Of a stretch of DNA of 64,000 nucleotides, positions 19,601-28,303 are shown piece by piece. The notes beneath the pieces are model-generated. The model searched no databases and was not told the origin of the DNA. It saw only the letters and a program-made list of their open reading frames with translations. How positions within the stretch are numbered: position 1 is the stretch's first letter; each line of letters begins with the position of its first letter. The translations under genes and the position numbers were made by a program. This DNA is from an uncultured Alphaproteobacteria bacterium (lineage in GTDB: Bacteria > Pseudomonadota > Alphaproteobacteria > Rhodospirillales > Rhodospirillaceae), in the NCBI GenBank assembly GCA_900079695.1, contig LT599022.1:62001-126000 (forward strand). The letters are read 5' to 3'.

Positions 19601-20168
19601 AGCCTTCGCCGTCGAGCGTCCACAGCCGCCCTTCTTCGAGGTCGAACCACCAGCCGTGGAGCGCGAGCGCGCCCGCCGTCTCGCGTTCGGCGATCCAGGG
19701 GAAGCTGCGGAGGTTTTCGATCGAGCGGCGGATCGACGCCTGCTCGCGCGCGGCGCCGCCGCGATGGGCGCAGGCGTGGGCGGCGAGCGACATCCACGGG
19801 CCGACGAACTCGCGCGCCGCGCCGCCTTCCGCCCCCAGCGCGGCGATGCCGCCGCACGAGGAATGGCCGAGGACGACGATCCCGGCGACGCCGAGGTCGC
19901 GCACCGCGAATTCGATCGCCGCGCTGGTGCCGTGGTAGTGGCCGTCGGGCTGGTACGGCGGCACCAGATTGGCGACGTTGCGCACCACGAACAATTCGCC
20001 CGGCTGTGCGCCGAACAGGATCGCCGGGTCGACCCGGGAATCCGAACACGCGATCACCAGCAGGCGCGGTTTCTGCCCCTCGCGGGCGAGGGCGCGGAAG
20101 CGGGCGGTCTCGAACGTCGCGGCGCGGAACGCCGCGAACCCGTCGAGCAGCTTGTCGATTTCGGTCAT
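19584..20168 (-). CDS. beta-class carbonic anhydrase
   Basis: 194 residues. Zinc ligands are visible: CSDSRVDPA (Cys about 41, with the Asp-Arg dyad) and [11 protein letters not shown] (His and Cys about 101-104). The enzyme interconverts CO2 and bicarbonate in the cytoplasm. Length and motif spacing are normal for plant-type beta-CAs of proteobacteria. Its 3' end overlaps the convergent oxidoreductase gene; no functional link is evident. Confidence 0.93.
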   Translation of the reverse strand: MTEIDKLLDGFAAFRAATFETARFRALAREGQKPRLLVIACSDSRVDPAILFGAQPGELFVVRNVANLVPPYQPDGHYHGTSAAIEFAVRDLGVAGIVVLGHSSCGGIAALGAEGGAAREFVGPWMSLAAHACAHRGGAAREQASIRRSIENLRSFPWIAERETAGALALHGWWFDLEEGRLWTLDGEGFSPLA

Positions 20169-20277
20169 GGGGAGTGCTTACGGTTTCGGCGGCGGCGGCG
20201 CAAGGGGGAAACTCACGATGCCGCTTCGGGGATGCGCTGCAGCGCCGGCCGCCGGTTCCGCCGCCGCCGCGAAAAAG

Positions 20278-20299
20278 CCCCGGCGGAGATCCGCCGGGG
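20278..20299 (-). terminator. intrinsic terminator of the 63-aa gene
   Basis: Read on the minus strand, the hairpin with 10-base arms (20299-20290 and 20287-20278) is followed within one base by a run of five T (20276-20272). It sits 32 bases beyond the stop of the small minus-strand gene. Confidence 0.7.
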
Positions 20300-20331
20300 A
20301 GGGGGAGGGAGGAAACCACGGGATGATCGGA

Positions 20332-20523
20332 TCAACGGGCCGGAATTCCGGCGGCGGCGATCGCGGCGCGGACGTCGCAAACGCTCAGGCGGTCCCGCTT
20401 CAGCACCGCGAGAAACACCGGATCGCTCCAGAGTTCGCCGAGGCGGGGTTCGACGCCGGCAGCGCGGAAGCGCTCCGCGGCGGCGCGGCGGGTGGACGCA
20501 AGGAGGGCGTCGGGTCTGGTCAT
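20332..20523 (-). CDS. small hypothetical protein
   Basis: 63 residues, starting MTRPDALLASTRRAAAERF. It is mostly helical, with a C-terminal part (LSVCDVRAAIAAAGIPAR) that reads like the end of a small helical DNA- or protein-binding domain. ATG 20523 has AGGAGAA seven bases upstream and an intrinsic terminator follows the gene, both of which support a real gene. No family is recognised and no function is proposed. It diverges from the metallophosphoesterase across a 214-base A/T-rich gap. Confidence 0.65.
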   Translation of the reverse strand: MTRPDALLASTRRAAAERFRAAGVEPRLGELWSDPVFLAVLKRDRLSVCDVRAAIAAAGIPAR

Positions 20524-20737
20524 GGGAACTTCTCCTGCTTTAGCTGCATTTTTCAAGCGCCCGCAATCTGGTGAGTCAAATCGGCGCTGTGGTTATGTGG
20601 CATTAAACACAATCGTTCGTCAAGCGGAAAATAAATCACAAGAAATTTGTGCGATTTCCGCGTCCGGAAAAGGGGCGACCGACCGCGCGCCGCCCCATAT
20701 GGAGCGTCGGCGGGCGCGCAGCAACTCTGGAGACGGA

Positions 20738-21877
20738 ATGTTCATACCCCTGTTCACGGCCTCCATGAGCGTCGTCGCGCTCTATGTCTACATTCGCCTG
20801 ATCCTGCCGCTGCCGCTGCCGGTGGTGGTGGAGATCGCGCTCGGGATCGGCGTGGTGCTGCTGGCCAACCGCGTGCTGATCATGCGGCTGTTCCACGCCA
20901 CCGCGTCGGACGCGCTGCTGCTGGTCGGCTCCTGGCTGCACGCGGCGGTGCTGATGGCGGCGCTGCTGTGTTTCGTCGCCGACGTCGGCTTCCTGGTTTT
21001 CGGCGATCCGGGGATTCCGCCGGTCACCTTCAGCGGCGTCGTCGCGCTCGGCGGGCTCACGCTCGCCGCCTACGGCGTGCGCTCGGCATTGCGGGTGCCG
21101 CCGGTGCGCGAGATGACGATGACGGTGCCGCGGCTGGCGCCGCAGCTCCACGGCTTCCGCATCGCCGTGCTCACCGACGTTCACGTCGGGCCGCTGCTGC
21201 GTCGCCGCTGGGTGGAGAAGGTGGTGGACCGCACCCTGGCGGCGCAGCCCGACCTCATCGCGTTGCCGGGCGACCTCGTCGACAGCCCCGAAACCGTGCT
21301 CGCCAAGGACATCGTACCCCTCGGCCGCCTGCGCGCGCCCTACGGCGTCTACTACTCCCCCGGCAATCACGAATACATCTACGGCGTCGAGGGCTGGATG
21401 CGGGTGTTCCGCCGCCTCGGCATGAAGGTCCTCTACAACCAGCACGACGTCGTCGACGTCGGCGGTGCGACCCTCACCATCGCCGGACTCGCCGATCAGG
21501 TCGGCGCGATCCGCCCCGGAGCCACTCCCGACATCGACGCGGCGCTGGCGGGCGCGCCCGAGCGCGACGACTTCCGCCTGCTGCTCGCGCACCGCCCCTA
21601 CGACGCCGCGATCCACGCCGAGCGCGGCGTCGACCTGCACCTCGCCGGGCACACCCACGGCGGGCAGATCTGGCCGCTGCGGCCGCTCACCGCCTCGGCC
21701 AACGCAGGCTATGCGGGCGGGTGGTACAACGTCGGCAGAATGCGGCTGTTCGTCTCCAACGGCGTCGGCGTGTGGGCGGGGGTGCCGTTGCGGCTCGGCG
21801 TTCCCAATCACATCGCGATCGTCCGCCTCGAACCCGACGGCGAGACCGACCTCGCCGCCGCGGTGAGCGCCGCCTAG
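20738..21877 (+). CDS. membrane metallophosphoesterase (YaeI/YkuE-like)
   Basis: 379 residues. Three to four N-terminal transmembrane helices occupy residues 1-115. The calcineurin-like domain follows, with metal motifs LTDVHVGPL, LPGDLVD, SPGNHEYIYG and LAGHTHGGQIWPL, in the order used by YaeI/YkuE-type phosphodiesterases that act on lipid or UDP-lipid substrates. ATG 20738 has GGAGAC upstream; the open frame continues upstream into the promoter region but is not family-like there. The substrate is unknown. Confidence 0.87.
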   Translation: MFIPLFTASMSVVALYVYIRLILPLPLPVVVEIALGIGVVLLANRVLIMRLFHATASDALLLVGSWLHAAVLMAALLCFVADVGFLVFGDPGIPPVTFSGVVALGGLTLAAYGVRSALRVPPVREMTMTVPRLAPQLHGFRIAVLTDVHVGPLLRRRWVEKVVDRTLAAQPDLIALPGDLVDSPETVLAKDIVPLGRLRAPYGVYYSPGNHEYIYGVEGWMRVFRRLGMKVLYNQHDVVDVGGATLTIAGLADQVGAIRPGATPDIDAALAGAPERDDFRLLLAHRPYDAAIHAERGVDLHLAGHTHGGQIWPLRPLTASANAGYAGGWYNVGRMRLFVSNGVGVWAGVPLRLGVPNHIAIVRLEPDGETDLAAAVSAA

Positions 21878-22008
21878 TCTTCCGCGACCTCCCACGCCAT
21901 CGGCGCGCCGGTCGCCGGGTCGGATCCGGGCGTCGGCAGCGCGGCGATGCGGGCGAGCCGAAGACGGAGGCGCGCTCTCGCGCCGGAACCGGCGGGCGTT
22001 TCGGTCAT
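21874..22008 (-). CDS. possible small protein (44 aa)
   Basis: A short minus-strand reading frame starting MTETPAGSGARARLRLRLA and ending MAWEVAED, which shares its stop region with the end of the metallophosphoesterase gene. It has G/C-rich third positions like real genes of the window, but there is no convincing ribosome site and no recognised family. A GTG 27 codons upstream (22089) would extend it. Weakly supported. Confidence 0.22.
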   Translation of the reverse strand: MTETPAGSGARARLRLRLARIAALPTPGSDPATGAPMAWEVAED

Positions 22009-22289
22009 CGCCGGTCCGAGATAGTGCGGCGTCTCCGGTTCTGCCGCAGGTCCGATCGCGCGGAGTTTTAGCGCGACTCTTGAATGCACCCCAACGTATT
22101 GAACGATTTGAGCGTCTTACCGTCCTTGACAGGGGCTTCGCGGGTGTGGAACTCTGAGTTGCAGGTGGATTGCATCTGGGAGGGACACTCGTACTCACGA
22201 CTCGGGAACGGACGCGGCGACGGCAGGCCGAACGCATAAAAAATCGTGCCGTCGACGGGAGCCGAATCCCGCGCAAGGGAGATCACGTC
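21878..22289 (+). promoter_or_regulatory. leader and promoter region of the PocR-type activator
   Basis: About 410 bases upstream of the activator gene. Apart from the doubtful small minus-strand frame at 21874-22008, no gene is seen. A TTGACA at 22126-22131 is a possible -35 element but no good -10 follows at 16-18 bases. The stretch 22230-22260 is relatively A/T-rich. Nothing stronger is visible. Confidence 0.3.
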
Positions 22290-24437
22290 TTGGCTAAGTT
22301 GCTCGGAAGCCAGCACGGATCGCCAGTGGATGAGAAACTCGAAGACAAATCAAACATCTCGCTGACCGATCTTTTCGACGTCGGACAACTTCAGAGAGTC
22401 CAGAACGCGTTTTCGGATGCCACCAAGGTGGCCTCGGTCATTACCAATCCGGACGGTACCCCGGTGACGGCGCCGTACCGTTTCTGCCGTCTGTGCAAGG
22501 ACGTGATCCGCAAGACGAAGAAGGGGCGGGCCAACTGCTTCTATTCCGATGCGGTGATCGGCAAGCAGAACCCCGGCGGCCCGATCGTCCAGACCTGCCT
22601 GTCGGGCGGAATCTGGGACGCGGGGGCGAGCATCAGCGTCGGCGGCCGCCACATCGGCAACTTCCTGATGGGGCAGGTCAAGAACGAGCTGATCGCGGAG
22701 GACGAACTGATCGGCTACGCCCGCGAGATCGGCGCCGACGAGGCCGACTTCGCGCAGGCGCTGCAGGAAGTGCCGAGGATGTCGCTGGACGAGTTCCGCG
22801 ACATCGCGCAGCTCGGCTTCGTGATCGCCAACGAACTGTCCAACCAGGCGCATCAGAGCCTGCGGCAGAAGCGCGACATCGTCGCGCTGCGAAAGGTCGA
22901 GGGCGCGCTCAAGGAAAGCTCGGAGCGGCTCCAGCTCCTGCTCGACCTCAACAACGCGATCGTCTCCAACCTCGAGATCAACGCCCTGGTCAAGCTCATC
23001 CCCGCGCGGGTGCGGGCGGTGATGCAGTGCGATTCGGTCTACCTCTCGATGCCCGACGAGGGCGGCCGCAACTTCGTCGTCCGCGGCCTCGATTTCCCGG
23101 GGTCGAAGGGCTACCTGCGCGAGGGCGCGGTGCTGGAGATGTTCGGCTCGGAGGCGGGGCGCGCCTTCGCCGAGGGCACCGCACGGCGCTGCGGCACCGA
23201 AATCAAGGGTCAGAACCCCAACGTCCGCCGGATCATCTTCGGCGAGGGATTCCGCTCCGAATGCCTGATTCCGGTCACCGCCGGGGAGGAGAAGCTCGGG
23301 GTGCTGCACCTGTCCGACACCCGGCCCGACCGCTTCAGCCTGCACGACGTGGGTTTTCTCGCCCAGGTCGCCGGGCAGATCGCGATCGCGCTCGGCAATG
23401 CGCTGAAGTATCAGAAACTTTCCGATACCCGCCAGCGCCTCGCCGACGAGAATTCCTACCTCACCCGCGAGATCCAATCGGGCGACCGGTTCAAGGAGAT
23501 CGTCGGCGACAGCCCCGAGCTCCGCAAGGTGCTCGCCCACGTCTCCACCGTCGCCGACACCGACATGACGGTGATGATCAATTCCGAAACCGGCACCGGC
23601 AAGGAACTGATCGCCCGCACCATCCACCAACTGTCGGCGCGCCGCGACCGCATGTTCGTGAAGCTCAACTGCGTCGCGATTCCCGCCGGATTGCTGGAAA
23701 GCGAGCTGTTCGGCCACGAGAAGGGGGCGTTCACCGGCGCGCACGAACGCAAGATCGGGCGCTTCGAGGTTGCCGACGGGGGCACCCTGTTCCTCGACGA
23801 GATCGGCGACTTTCCGATCGAACTCCAGCCCAAGCTCCTGCGCGTGCTGCAGGAGCAGGAGTTCGAGCGGGTGGGCGGCACCCGGCCGATCCGCGTCAAC
23901 GTGCGGGTGATTTCGGCCACCAACCGCAACCTCGAACAGATGATGCGCGAGGGGCAGTTCCGCGCCGATCTCTATTACCGCCTCAACGTCTTCCCGATCC
24001 ACGTGCCGCCGCTCCGCCAGCGTCAGGGCGACATCCCTCAGCTCGTCGAGTATTTCGTTGGCCATTATGCGCGCAAGATGAACCGGCCGATCCGCCGCAT
24101 CCCGCCCGCGGTAATGGAGGCGATGGTGCGTTACGAGTGGCCGGGCAACGTCCGTGAGCTTCAGAATCTGGTGCAGCGGGCGGTGATCCTCTCCCCCGGC
24201 GACGAACTGGTGTCGCCGTTCGCGGCGCTGCGGGAGCTGGAGGCGATGCTGCCGCAGCCGCCGCCGGAGGAACGGCTCGTCGACGTCGAGCGCAGCCACA
24301 TCCTTCAGGTGCTGAAGGAATCCGGCGGCATTCTCGGCGGCGAGAACGGTGCGGCGGCCCGCCTCGGCATTCCGCGCACGACGCTGATCTACAAGATGCG
24401 CCGGCTCAGCATTCCGCGCGGCATCGGCGGATCCTGA
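22290..24437 (+). CDS. sigma-54-dependent activator with PocR sensor domain
   Basis: 715 residues in the order PocR sensory domain (about 15-190, with conserved Cys in FCRLCKDVIRKTKKGRANC and CLSGGIWD), GAF domain (about 215-370), AAA+ sigma-54 interaction domain (about 400-635) and Fis-type HTH (AAARLGIPRTTLIYKMRRL). The AAA+ part has Walker A SETGTGKELIAR, the GAFTGA loop in GHEKGAFTGAHE, and Walker B GGTLFLDEIGD. The PocR domain is known to bind small diols or similar metabolites, so glycerol, 1,2- or 1,3-propanediol is the likely signal. TTG 22290 is chosen because AAGGGAG lies eight bases upstream; no ATG or GTG gives a better start. It probably drives the microcompartment operon that begins 368 bases downstream. 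Confidence 0.9.
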   Translation: MAKLLGSQHGSPVDEKLEDKSNISLTDLFDVGQLQRVQNAFSDATKVASVITNPDGTPVTAPYRFCRLCKDVIRKTKKGRANCFYSDAVIGKQNPGGPIVQTCLSGGIWDAGASISVGGRHIGNFLMGQVKNELIAEDELIGYAREIGADEADFAQALQEVPRMSLDEFRDIAQLGFVIANELSNQAHQSLRQKRDIVALRKVEGALKESSERLQLLLDLNNAIVSNLEINALVKLIPARVRAVMQCDSVYLSMPDEGGRNFVVRGLDFPGSKGYLREGAVLEMFGSEAGRAFAEGTARRCGTEIKGQNPNVRRIIFGEGFRSECLIPVTAGEEKLGVLHLSDTRPDRFSLHDVGFLAQVAGQIAIALGNALKYQKLSDTRQRLADENSYLTREIQSGDRFKEIVGDSPELRKVLAHVSTVADTDMTVMINSETGTGKELIARTIHQLSARRDRMFVKLNCVAIPAGLLESELFGHEKGAFTGAHERKIGRFEVADGGTLFLDEIGDFPIELQPKLLRVLQEQEFERVGGTRPIRVNVRVISATNRNLEQMMREGQFRADLYYRLNVFPIHVPPLRQRQGDIPQLVEYFVGHYARKMNRPIRRIPPAVMEAMVRYEWPGNVRELQNLVQRAVILSPGDELVSPFAALRELEAMLPQPPPEERLVDVERSHILQVLKESGGILGGENGAAARLGIPRTTLIYKMRRLSIPRGIGGS

Positions 24438-24460
24438 TCGCCGGTTTTCCGCCGGTTCCC

Positions 24461-24497
24461 GGCGGCGGAGGCGTTCGCGTCTCCGTCGCCGTTTTTT
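24461..24497 (+). terminator. intrinsic terminator of the activator gene
   Basis: Ten-base-pair stem with one G-U pair (24461-24470 with 24481-24490), followed by GTTTTTT (T-run 24492-24497). Confidence 0.85.
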
Positions 24498-24554
24498 ATG
24501 TCAGCGGTCCTACCCTATCGTGCGGGTTGTGGTGCGCATGCGCGGGCATGCGAG

Positions 24555-24618
24555 GTGTCGAAAATCGGTGTCGAACTTTCGACACTTCGACTCCGGGGTG
24601 CTGTCGACGGTTCGACAC
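24555..24618. promoter_or_regulatory. upstream activator sites: repeated GTGTCGA palindromes
   Basis: A half-site GTGTCGAA (24555-24562) precedes a full palindrome GTGTCGA-N4-TCGACAC (24568-24585). A second, slightly shorter palindrome with the same spacing follows, TGTCGA-N4-TCGACA (24602-24617, flank extending to 24618). The two palindrome centres are 33 bases apart, three helical turns, so dimers would lie on one DNA face. The place between activator and shell operon, upstream of a sigma-54-like promoter, is where an enhancer-binding protein should bind. Confidence 0.72.
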
Positions 24619-24743
24619 CCAACCGTGAAGTTATTCCCATAACGATTTTATGCCGATTTCCAAACCCCCGGCCGCCCTGGCCCGGCAGGAATTTTCATCG
24701 TCGGATGAATTTGGAACGCGGCGTGCACCTCTACCCGATAGGG

Positions 24744-24758
24744 CGGCCCGTGTGTCGC
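24744..24758 (+). promoter_or_regulatory. candidate sigma-54 promoter of the microcompartment operon
   Basis: CGGCCCG-TGTG-TCGC keeps the invariant GG-N10-GC spacing and most of the TGGCACG-N4-TTGC consensus. It lies 48 bases before the first shell gene and about 125 bases from the last activator palindrome. The match is imperfect (T to C at the first -24 base, A to C in the -24 box, T to C in the -12 box). Confidence 0.45.
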
Positions 24759-24805
24759 CCGCCATGGTTGCATGGCCACAGAACCCGTTCTGACAGAGGT
24801 GTCAC

Positions 24806-25081
24806 ATGACGAAAGAGTCCTTGGGGATGGTCGAGACCCGCGGCCTGGTCGCGAGCATCGAAGCCGCCGACGCGATGGTGAAGGCGGCGAACGTCGTCCT
24901 CGTCGGTCAGGAGAAGATCGGCGCGGGCCTGGTCACCGCGATGGTTCGGGGCGACGTGGGCGCGGTCAAAGCCGCCACCGACGCCGGCGCCGCCGCCGCG
25001 AGCAAGGTCGGCGAAGTGGTGTCGGTGCACGTGATTCCGCGTCCGCACGCCGACGTCGAGAAGATTCTGCCGCAGGGCTGA
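24806..25081 (+). CDS. pduA: BMC-H shell protein, PduA/PduJ-like
   Basis: 91 residues, one canonical BMC domain: [26 protein letters not shown], then [25 protein letters not shown], then [19 protein letters not shown]. It forms hexamers tiling the facets of the microcompartment shell, and its central pore would pass diols or glycerol. It is the first gene of the operon, as in known pdu loci. It cannot be assigned to PduA versus PduJ by sequence alone. Its pore-loop region lies around residues 35-42. Confidence 0.93.
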   Translation: MTKESLGMVETRGLVASIEAADAMVKAANVVLVGQEKIGAGLVTAMVRGDVGAVKAATDAGAAAASKVGEVVSVHVIPRPHADVEKILPQG

Positions 25082-25128
25082 GGCCCGCCGCTCGCCTGAA
25101 GAAGCCCCTTTCCGTGGAGGAATAGTCG

Positions 25129-25932
25129 ATGTCAGACCAGATGGTGGACAAGGTACTGCAGGAAGTGATGAAGAGGGTCGGCGCGACCGCCTCTGCGCCG
25201 CCGGCCAATCCGGCGTCGGCGTTCGCCGCCGCCTCCGCCGATCTCGCCCAGCTCACCGAGTTCATCGGTATCGGCCCGGGCGACACCCAGGGCATCGTGA
25301 TCGCCAATCTCGATCCGCAGGTGCATGAGTTCCTCGGCTTCGATCCCAAGTTCCGTTCGATCGGCGTGATCGGCGGGCGCACCGGGGCCGGGCCGCAGCT
25401 GATGGCCGCCGACGAGGCGATCAAGGCCACCAATACCGAGATCATCATGATCGAGATGCCGCGCGACACCAAGGGCGGCGCGGGCCACGGCAACCTCATC
25501 GTGTTCGGCGCGGAAGACGTCTCCGACGCGCGCCGCGCCGTCGAGGTGACGCTGCAGGTCCTGCCGAAGTATTTCGGCGACGTCTACGGCAACGACCAGG
25601 GCTACACCGAGAACCAGTACTCGGCGCGTGCGAGCAAGGTTCTCGCCACCGCGTTCGGCGTGCCGGAAGGCAAGGCCTTCGGCCTCATTCTCGGCGCGCC
25701 GGCGGTGGTCGGCATGCTGATGGTCGACGCCGCGGTCAAGGCGGCGGACGTCGAGGTGCTGGGCGTCGGCACGCCGAAGAAGAACACCTCCTTCTCCAAC
25801 GAAGTGTTCATCTGGGTCACCGGCGATTCCGGCGCGGTGCGGCAGGCGGTGATCGCCGGGCGCGAGGTCGGCAACAAGCTGCTGTGCGCCTGGGGTCAGG
25901 AGCCCAAGTCGGCGGGCACCCCGTACATCTGA
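25129..25932 (+). CDS. pduB: BMC-T shell protein PduB
   Basis: 267 residues with two BMC folds in tandem, typical of the trimeric PduB: LTEFIGIGPGDTQGIVIANLDPQVHEFLGF in the first and KAFGLILGAPAVVGMLMVDAAVKAADVEVLGVGTPKK in the second. The N terminus, MSDQMVDKVLQEVMKRVG, is an amphipathic helix followed by an Ala/Pro linker; in Salmonella the N-terminal extension of PduB ties the enzyme core to the shell. No internal Met start corresponding to a short PduB form is visible near the linker. It is probably a gated pore for larger metabolites or cofactors. Confidence 0.93.
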   Translation: MSDQMVDKVLQEVMKRVGATASAPPANPASAFAAASADLAQLTEFIGIGPGDTQGIVIANLDPQVHEFLGFDPKFRSIGVIGGRTGAGPQLMAADEAIKATNTEIIMIEMPRDTKGGAGHGNLIVFGAEDVSDARRAVEVTLQVLPKYFGDVYGNDQGYTENQYSARASKVLATAFGVPEGKAFGLILGAPAVVGMLMVDAAVKAADVEVLGVGTPKKNTSFSNEVFIWVTGDSGAVRQAVIAGREVGNKLLCAWGQEPKSAGTPYI

Positions 25933-25969
25933 GGGCCGCCCGAACACCCAGACTTTAGGAGCCTGCGAC

Positions 25970-27637
25970 ATGGCAAAACGGCAGAAGAGATTTGAGGTTC
26001 TGGCGGAGCGTCCGATCAACAAGGACGGCTTCATCAAGGAGTGGGTGGACGTCGGCCTGGTGGCGATGGAAAGCCCGAACGATCCCAAGCCCTCGATCCG
26101 GATCGAAGGCGGCGTCGTCGTCGAACTCGACGGCAAGCGCCGCGAGGACTTCGACATGATCGACTTCGCGATCGCCGACTACTGCATCGACAAGCGGGTC
26201 GCCGAGGAGGCGATGGCGATCGACAGCCTGAAGTTCGCGCGGATGCTCGTCGACATCAACGTGCCGCGCAAGGATCTGGTCCGGCTTTCCGTCGGCATGA
26301 CCCCGGCGAAGCTGGTCGCGGTGCTGCGCGAGCTCAACGTCGTCGAGCTGATGATGGCGATGCAGAAGATGCGTTCGCGCAAGCCGCCGATGAACCAGGC
26401 GCACGTGACGAACGTCAAGGACTGCGCGCCGCTTCTCGCCGCCGACGCGGCCGAGGCGGGCTATCGCGGCTTCGCCGAGATCGAGACCACCGTCGGCATC
26501 GCCCGCTACGCGCCGATGAACGCGCTCGCGCTCCTCGTCGGCGGTCAGGTCGGGCGGCCCGGCACCCTCTCGCAGTGCGCGGTGGAGGAGGCGGCCGAGC
26601 TCAATATGGGCATGCGCGGCTTCACCGCCTATGCCGAGACCGTCTCCGTCTACGGCACCGAACAGGTGTTCATCGACGGCGACGACACCCCGTGGTCGAA
26701 GTTCTTCCTCGCCTCGGCCTACGCTTCCCGCGGCCTCAAGATGCGCTACACCTCGGGCACGGGCTCGGAGGTTCTGATGGGCTATGCCGAGCGCAAGTCC
26801 ATGCTCTACCTCGAGATCCGCTGCATCATGGTGACCAAGGGCGCGGGCGTGCAGGGGCTGCAGAACGGCTCGATCAGCTGCATCGGCGTGCCCGGCGCGG
26901 TTCCCGCGGGCATCCGCGCGGTCCTCGCCGAGAACCTCGCCACCGTGCTGCTGGACCTCGAAGTGGCCTCCGGCAACGATCAGACCTTCACCCACTCGAT
27001 CGAGCGCAACACCGCCCGGATGCTGATGCAGTTCCTCCCCGGAACCGACTTCATCTTCTCGGGCTACGCCGCCGAACCGAACTACGACAACATGTTCGCC
27101 GGTTCGACGCACGACGTCGACGACTACGACGACTACCTCGTCCTGCAGCGCGACCTGCAGGTCGACGGCGGCCTGAAGCCGGTCACCGAGGAAGGCGTGA
27201 TCGCGGTGCGCAACAAGGCCGCGCGTGCGCTTCAGGCGGTGTTCGAGGAACTCGGCCTGCCGGCGATCACCGACGACGAGGTGGAGCGGGCGACCTACGC
27301 GCACGGCTCCAAGGAGATGGGCGACCGCAACGTCAACGAGGACCTTCGGGCGATCGACGACTTCATGAAGCGCGGCACCACCGGCCTCGACGTCGTGCGG
27401 GCGCTGGCGAAGCGGGGCTTCCCCGACGTCGCGGCGTCGGTTCTCGAAATGCAGAAGGCCAAGGTGGCGGGCGACTACCTGCAAACCTCCGCGGTCTTCG
27501 ACGAGAACTTCAACGTCATCAGCGCGATCAACCACCCCAACGACTACGAGGGCCCGGGCACCGGCTACCGCCTCACCGGCGAACGCTGGGAGATGCTGAA
27601 GAACATCCCGCGCGCCATCGACGCCTCGCAGATCTAG
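25970..27637 (+). CDS. pduC: B12-dependent diol/glycerol dehydratase large subunit
   Basis: 555 residues, normal for PduC/DhaB1. It contains the TIM-barrel and active-site text of the family: MNQAHVTNVKDCAPLLAADA, FAEIETTVGIARYAPMNALALLVGGQVGRPG, SGTGSEVLMG and QGLQNGSISCIGVPG. With PduD and PduE it converts 1,2-propanediol to propionaldehyde, or glycerol to 3-hydroxypropionaldehyde, using adenosylcobalamin in the microcompartment lumen. Diol and glycerol dehydratases cannot be separated confidently by eye. The neighbouring glp and dha genes make glycerol a serious candidate substrate. It has a strong AGGAG site and lies in an unbroken operon. Confidence 0.95.
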   Translation: MAKRQKRFEVLAERPINKDGFIKEWVDVGLVAMESPNDPKPSIRIEGGVVVELDGKRREDFDMIDFAIADYCIDKRVAEEAMAIDSLKFARMLVDINVPRKDLVRLSVGMTPAKLVAVLRELNVVELMMAMQKMRSRKPPMNQAHVTNVKDCAPLLAADAAEAGYRGFAEIETTVGIARYAPMNALALLVGGQVGRPGTLSQCAVEEAAELNMGMRGFTAYAETVSVYGTEQVFIDGDDTPWSKFFLASAYASRGLKMRYTSGTGSEVLMGYAERKSMLYLEIRCIMVTKGAGVQGLQNGSISCIGVPGAVPAGIRAVLAENLATVLLDLEVASGNDQTFTHSIERNTARMLMQFLPGTDFIFSGYAAEPNYDNMFAGSTHDVDDYDDYLVLQRDLQVDGGLKPVTEEGVIAVRNKAARALQAVFEELGLPAITDDEVERATYAHGSKEMGDRNVNEDLRAIDDFMKRGTTGLDVVRALAKRGFPDVAASVLEMQKAKVAGDYLQTSAVFDENFNVISAINHPNDYEGPGTGYRLTGERWEMLKNIPRAIDASQI

Positions 27638-27649
27638 GAGGGACCGACC

Positions 27650-28291
27650 ATGCAAGTTACCGAAGACCTGGTGCGGCAGGTGATCCTCGACGTTCTCGGG
27701 GCGATGGGCGAAAGCGCCAAGCCGGCCAACGGCGTCAAGCCGGCCGACGGGACGCCGCTCAACTTCCGCGAACTCGGCGTCGCCAAGACCGGCACCGACC
27801 GCAACGAGGTCGTGGTCGGCGTGCCGCCCGCGTTCGGCGTCGCGATGACCTCGACGATCATCGGCATCCCGCATGCCGACGTGCTGAAGGAGGTGTTCGC
27901 CGGGATCGAGGAGGAGGGGCTGAAGCCGCGTCTCGTGCGCGTCGTCCGCTCCGCCGACGTCGGCGCGATCGCGCACGACGCCGCGGTCCTCTCCGGCTCC
28001 GGCATCGGCATCGGCATGCTCTGCCGCGGCACCTCGGTGATCCACCAGCGGGATCTGCAGATTCTTCAGAATCTGGAGCTGTTCCCGCAGTCGCCGCTGG
28101 TCGACCGGGCGGTGTTCCGCGCCATCGGCCGCAACGCCGCGCGTTACGCCAAGGGCGAGCAGCCCGACCCGGTGCCGACCCGCAACGACCCGATGGCGCG
28201 CCCGCGCTACCAGGGCCTCGCGGCGCTTCTCCACAACAAGGAGACGCAGCACGTCAAACTCGGCGCCCCGGCGATCGAGCTCGCGCTCTAG
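27650..28291 (+). CDS. pduD: diol/glycerol dehydratase medium subunit
   Basis: 213 residues. The N-terminal 20 (MQVTEDLVRQVILDVLGAMG) form the known type of encapsulation peptide that sends PduD into the microcompartment, followed by a short linker. The body has the medium-subunit fold, with GVPPAFGVAMTSTIIGIPHADVLKEVFAGIEEEG and GSGIGIGMLCRGTSVIHQRDL (cobalamin contacts). The presence of the targeting helix argues for a diol-dehydratase-type, encapsulated enzyme and against the free cytoplasmic DhaB of Klebsiella. It is 12 bases after pduC. Confidence 0.94.
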   Translation: MQVTEDLVRQVILDVLGAMGESAKPANGVKPADGTPLNFRELGVAKTGTDRNEVVVGVPPAFGVAMTSTIIGIPHADVLKEVFAGIEEEGLKPRLVRVVRSADVGAIAHDAAVLSGSGIGIGMLCRGTSVIHQRDLQILQNLELFPQSPLVDRAVFRAIGRNAARYAKGEQPDPVPTRNDPMARPRYQGLAALLHNKETQHVKLGAPAIELAL

Positions 28292-28303
28292 GAGGAGGAC
28301 ACG

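Noticed and set aside
24677-24694. CTGGCCCGGCAGGAATT as a sigma-54 promoter of the shell operon
   Set aside because: The -24 GG is present but the required GC ten bases on is missing.
25171-25400. internal translation start giving a short PduB form
   Set aside because: No Met or well-placed ribosome site is found between the N-terminal helix and the first BMC fold.
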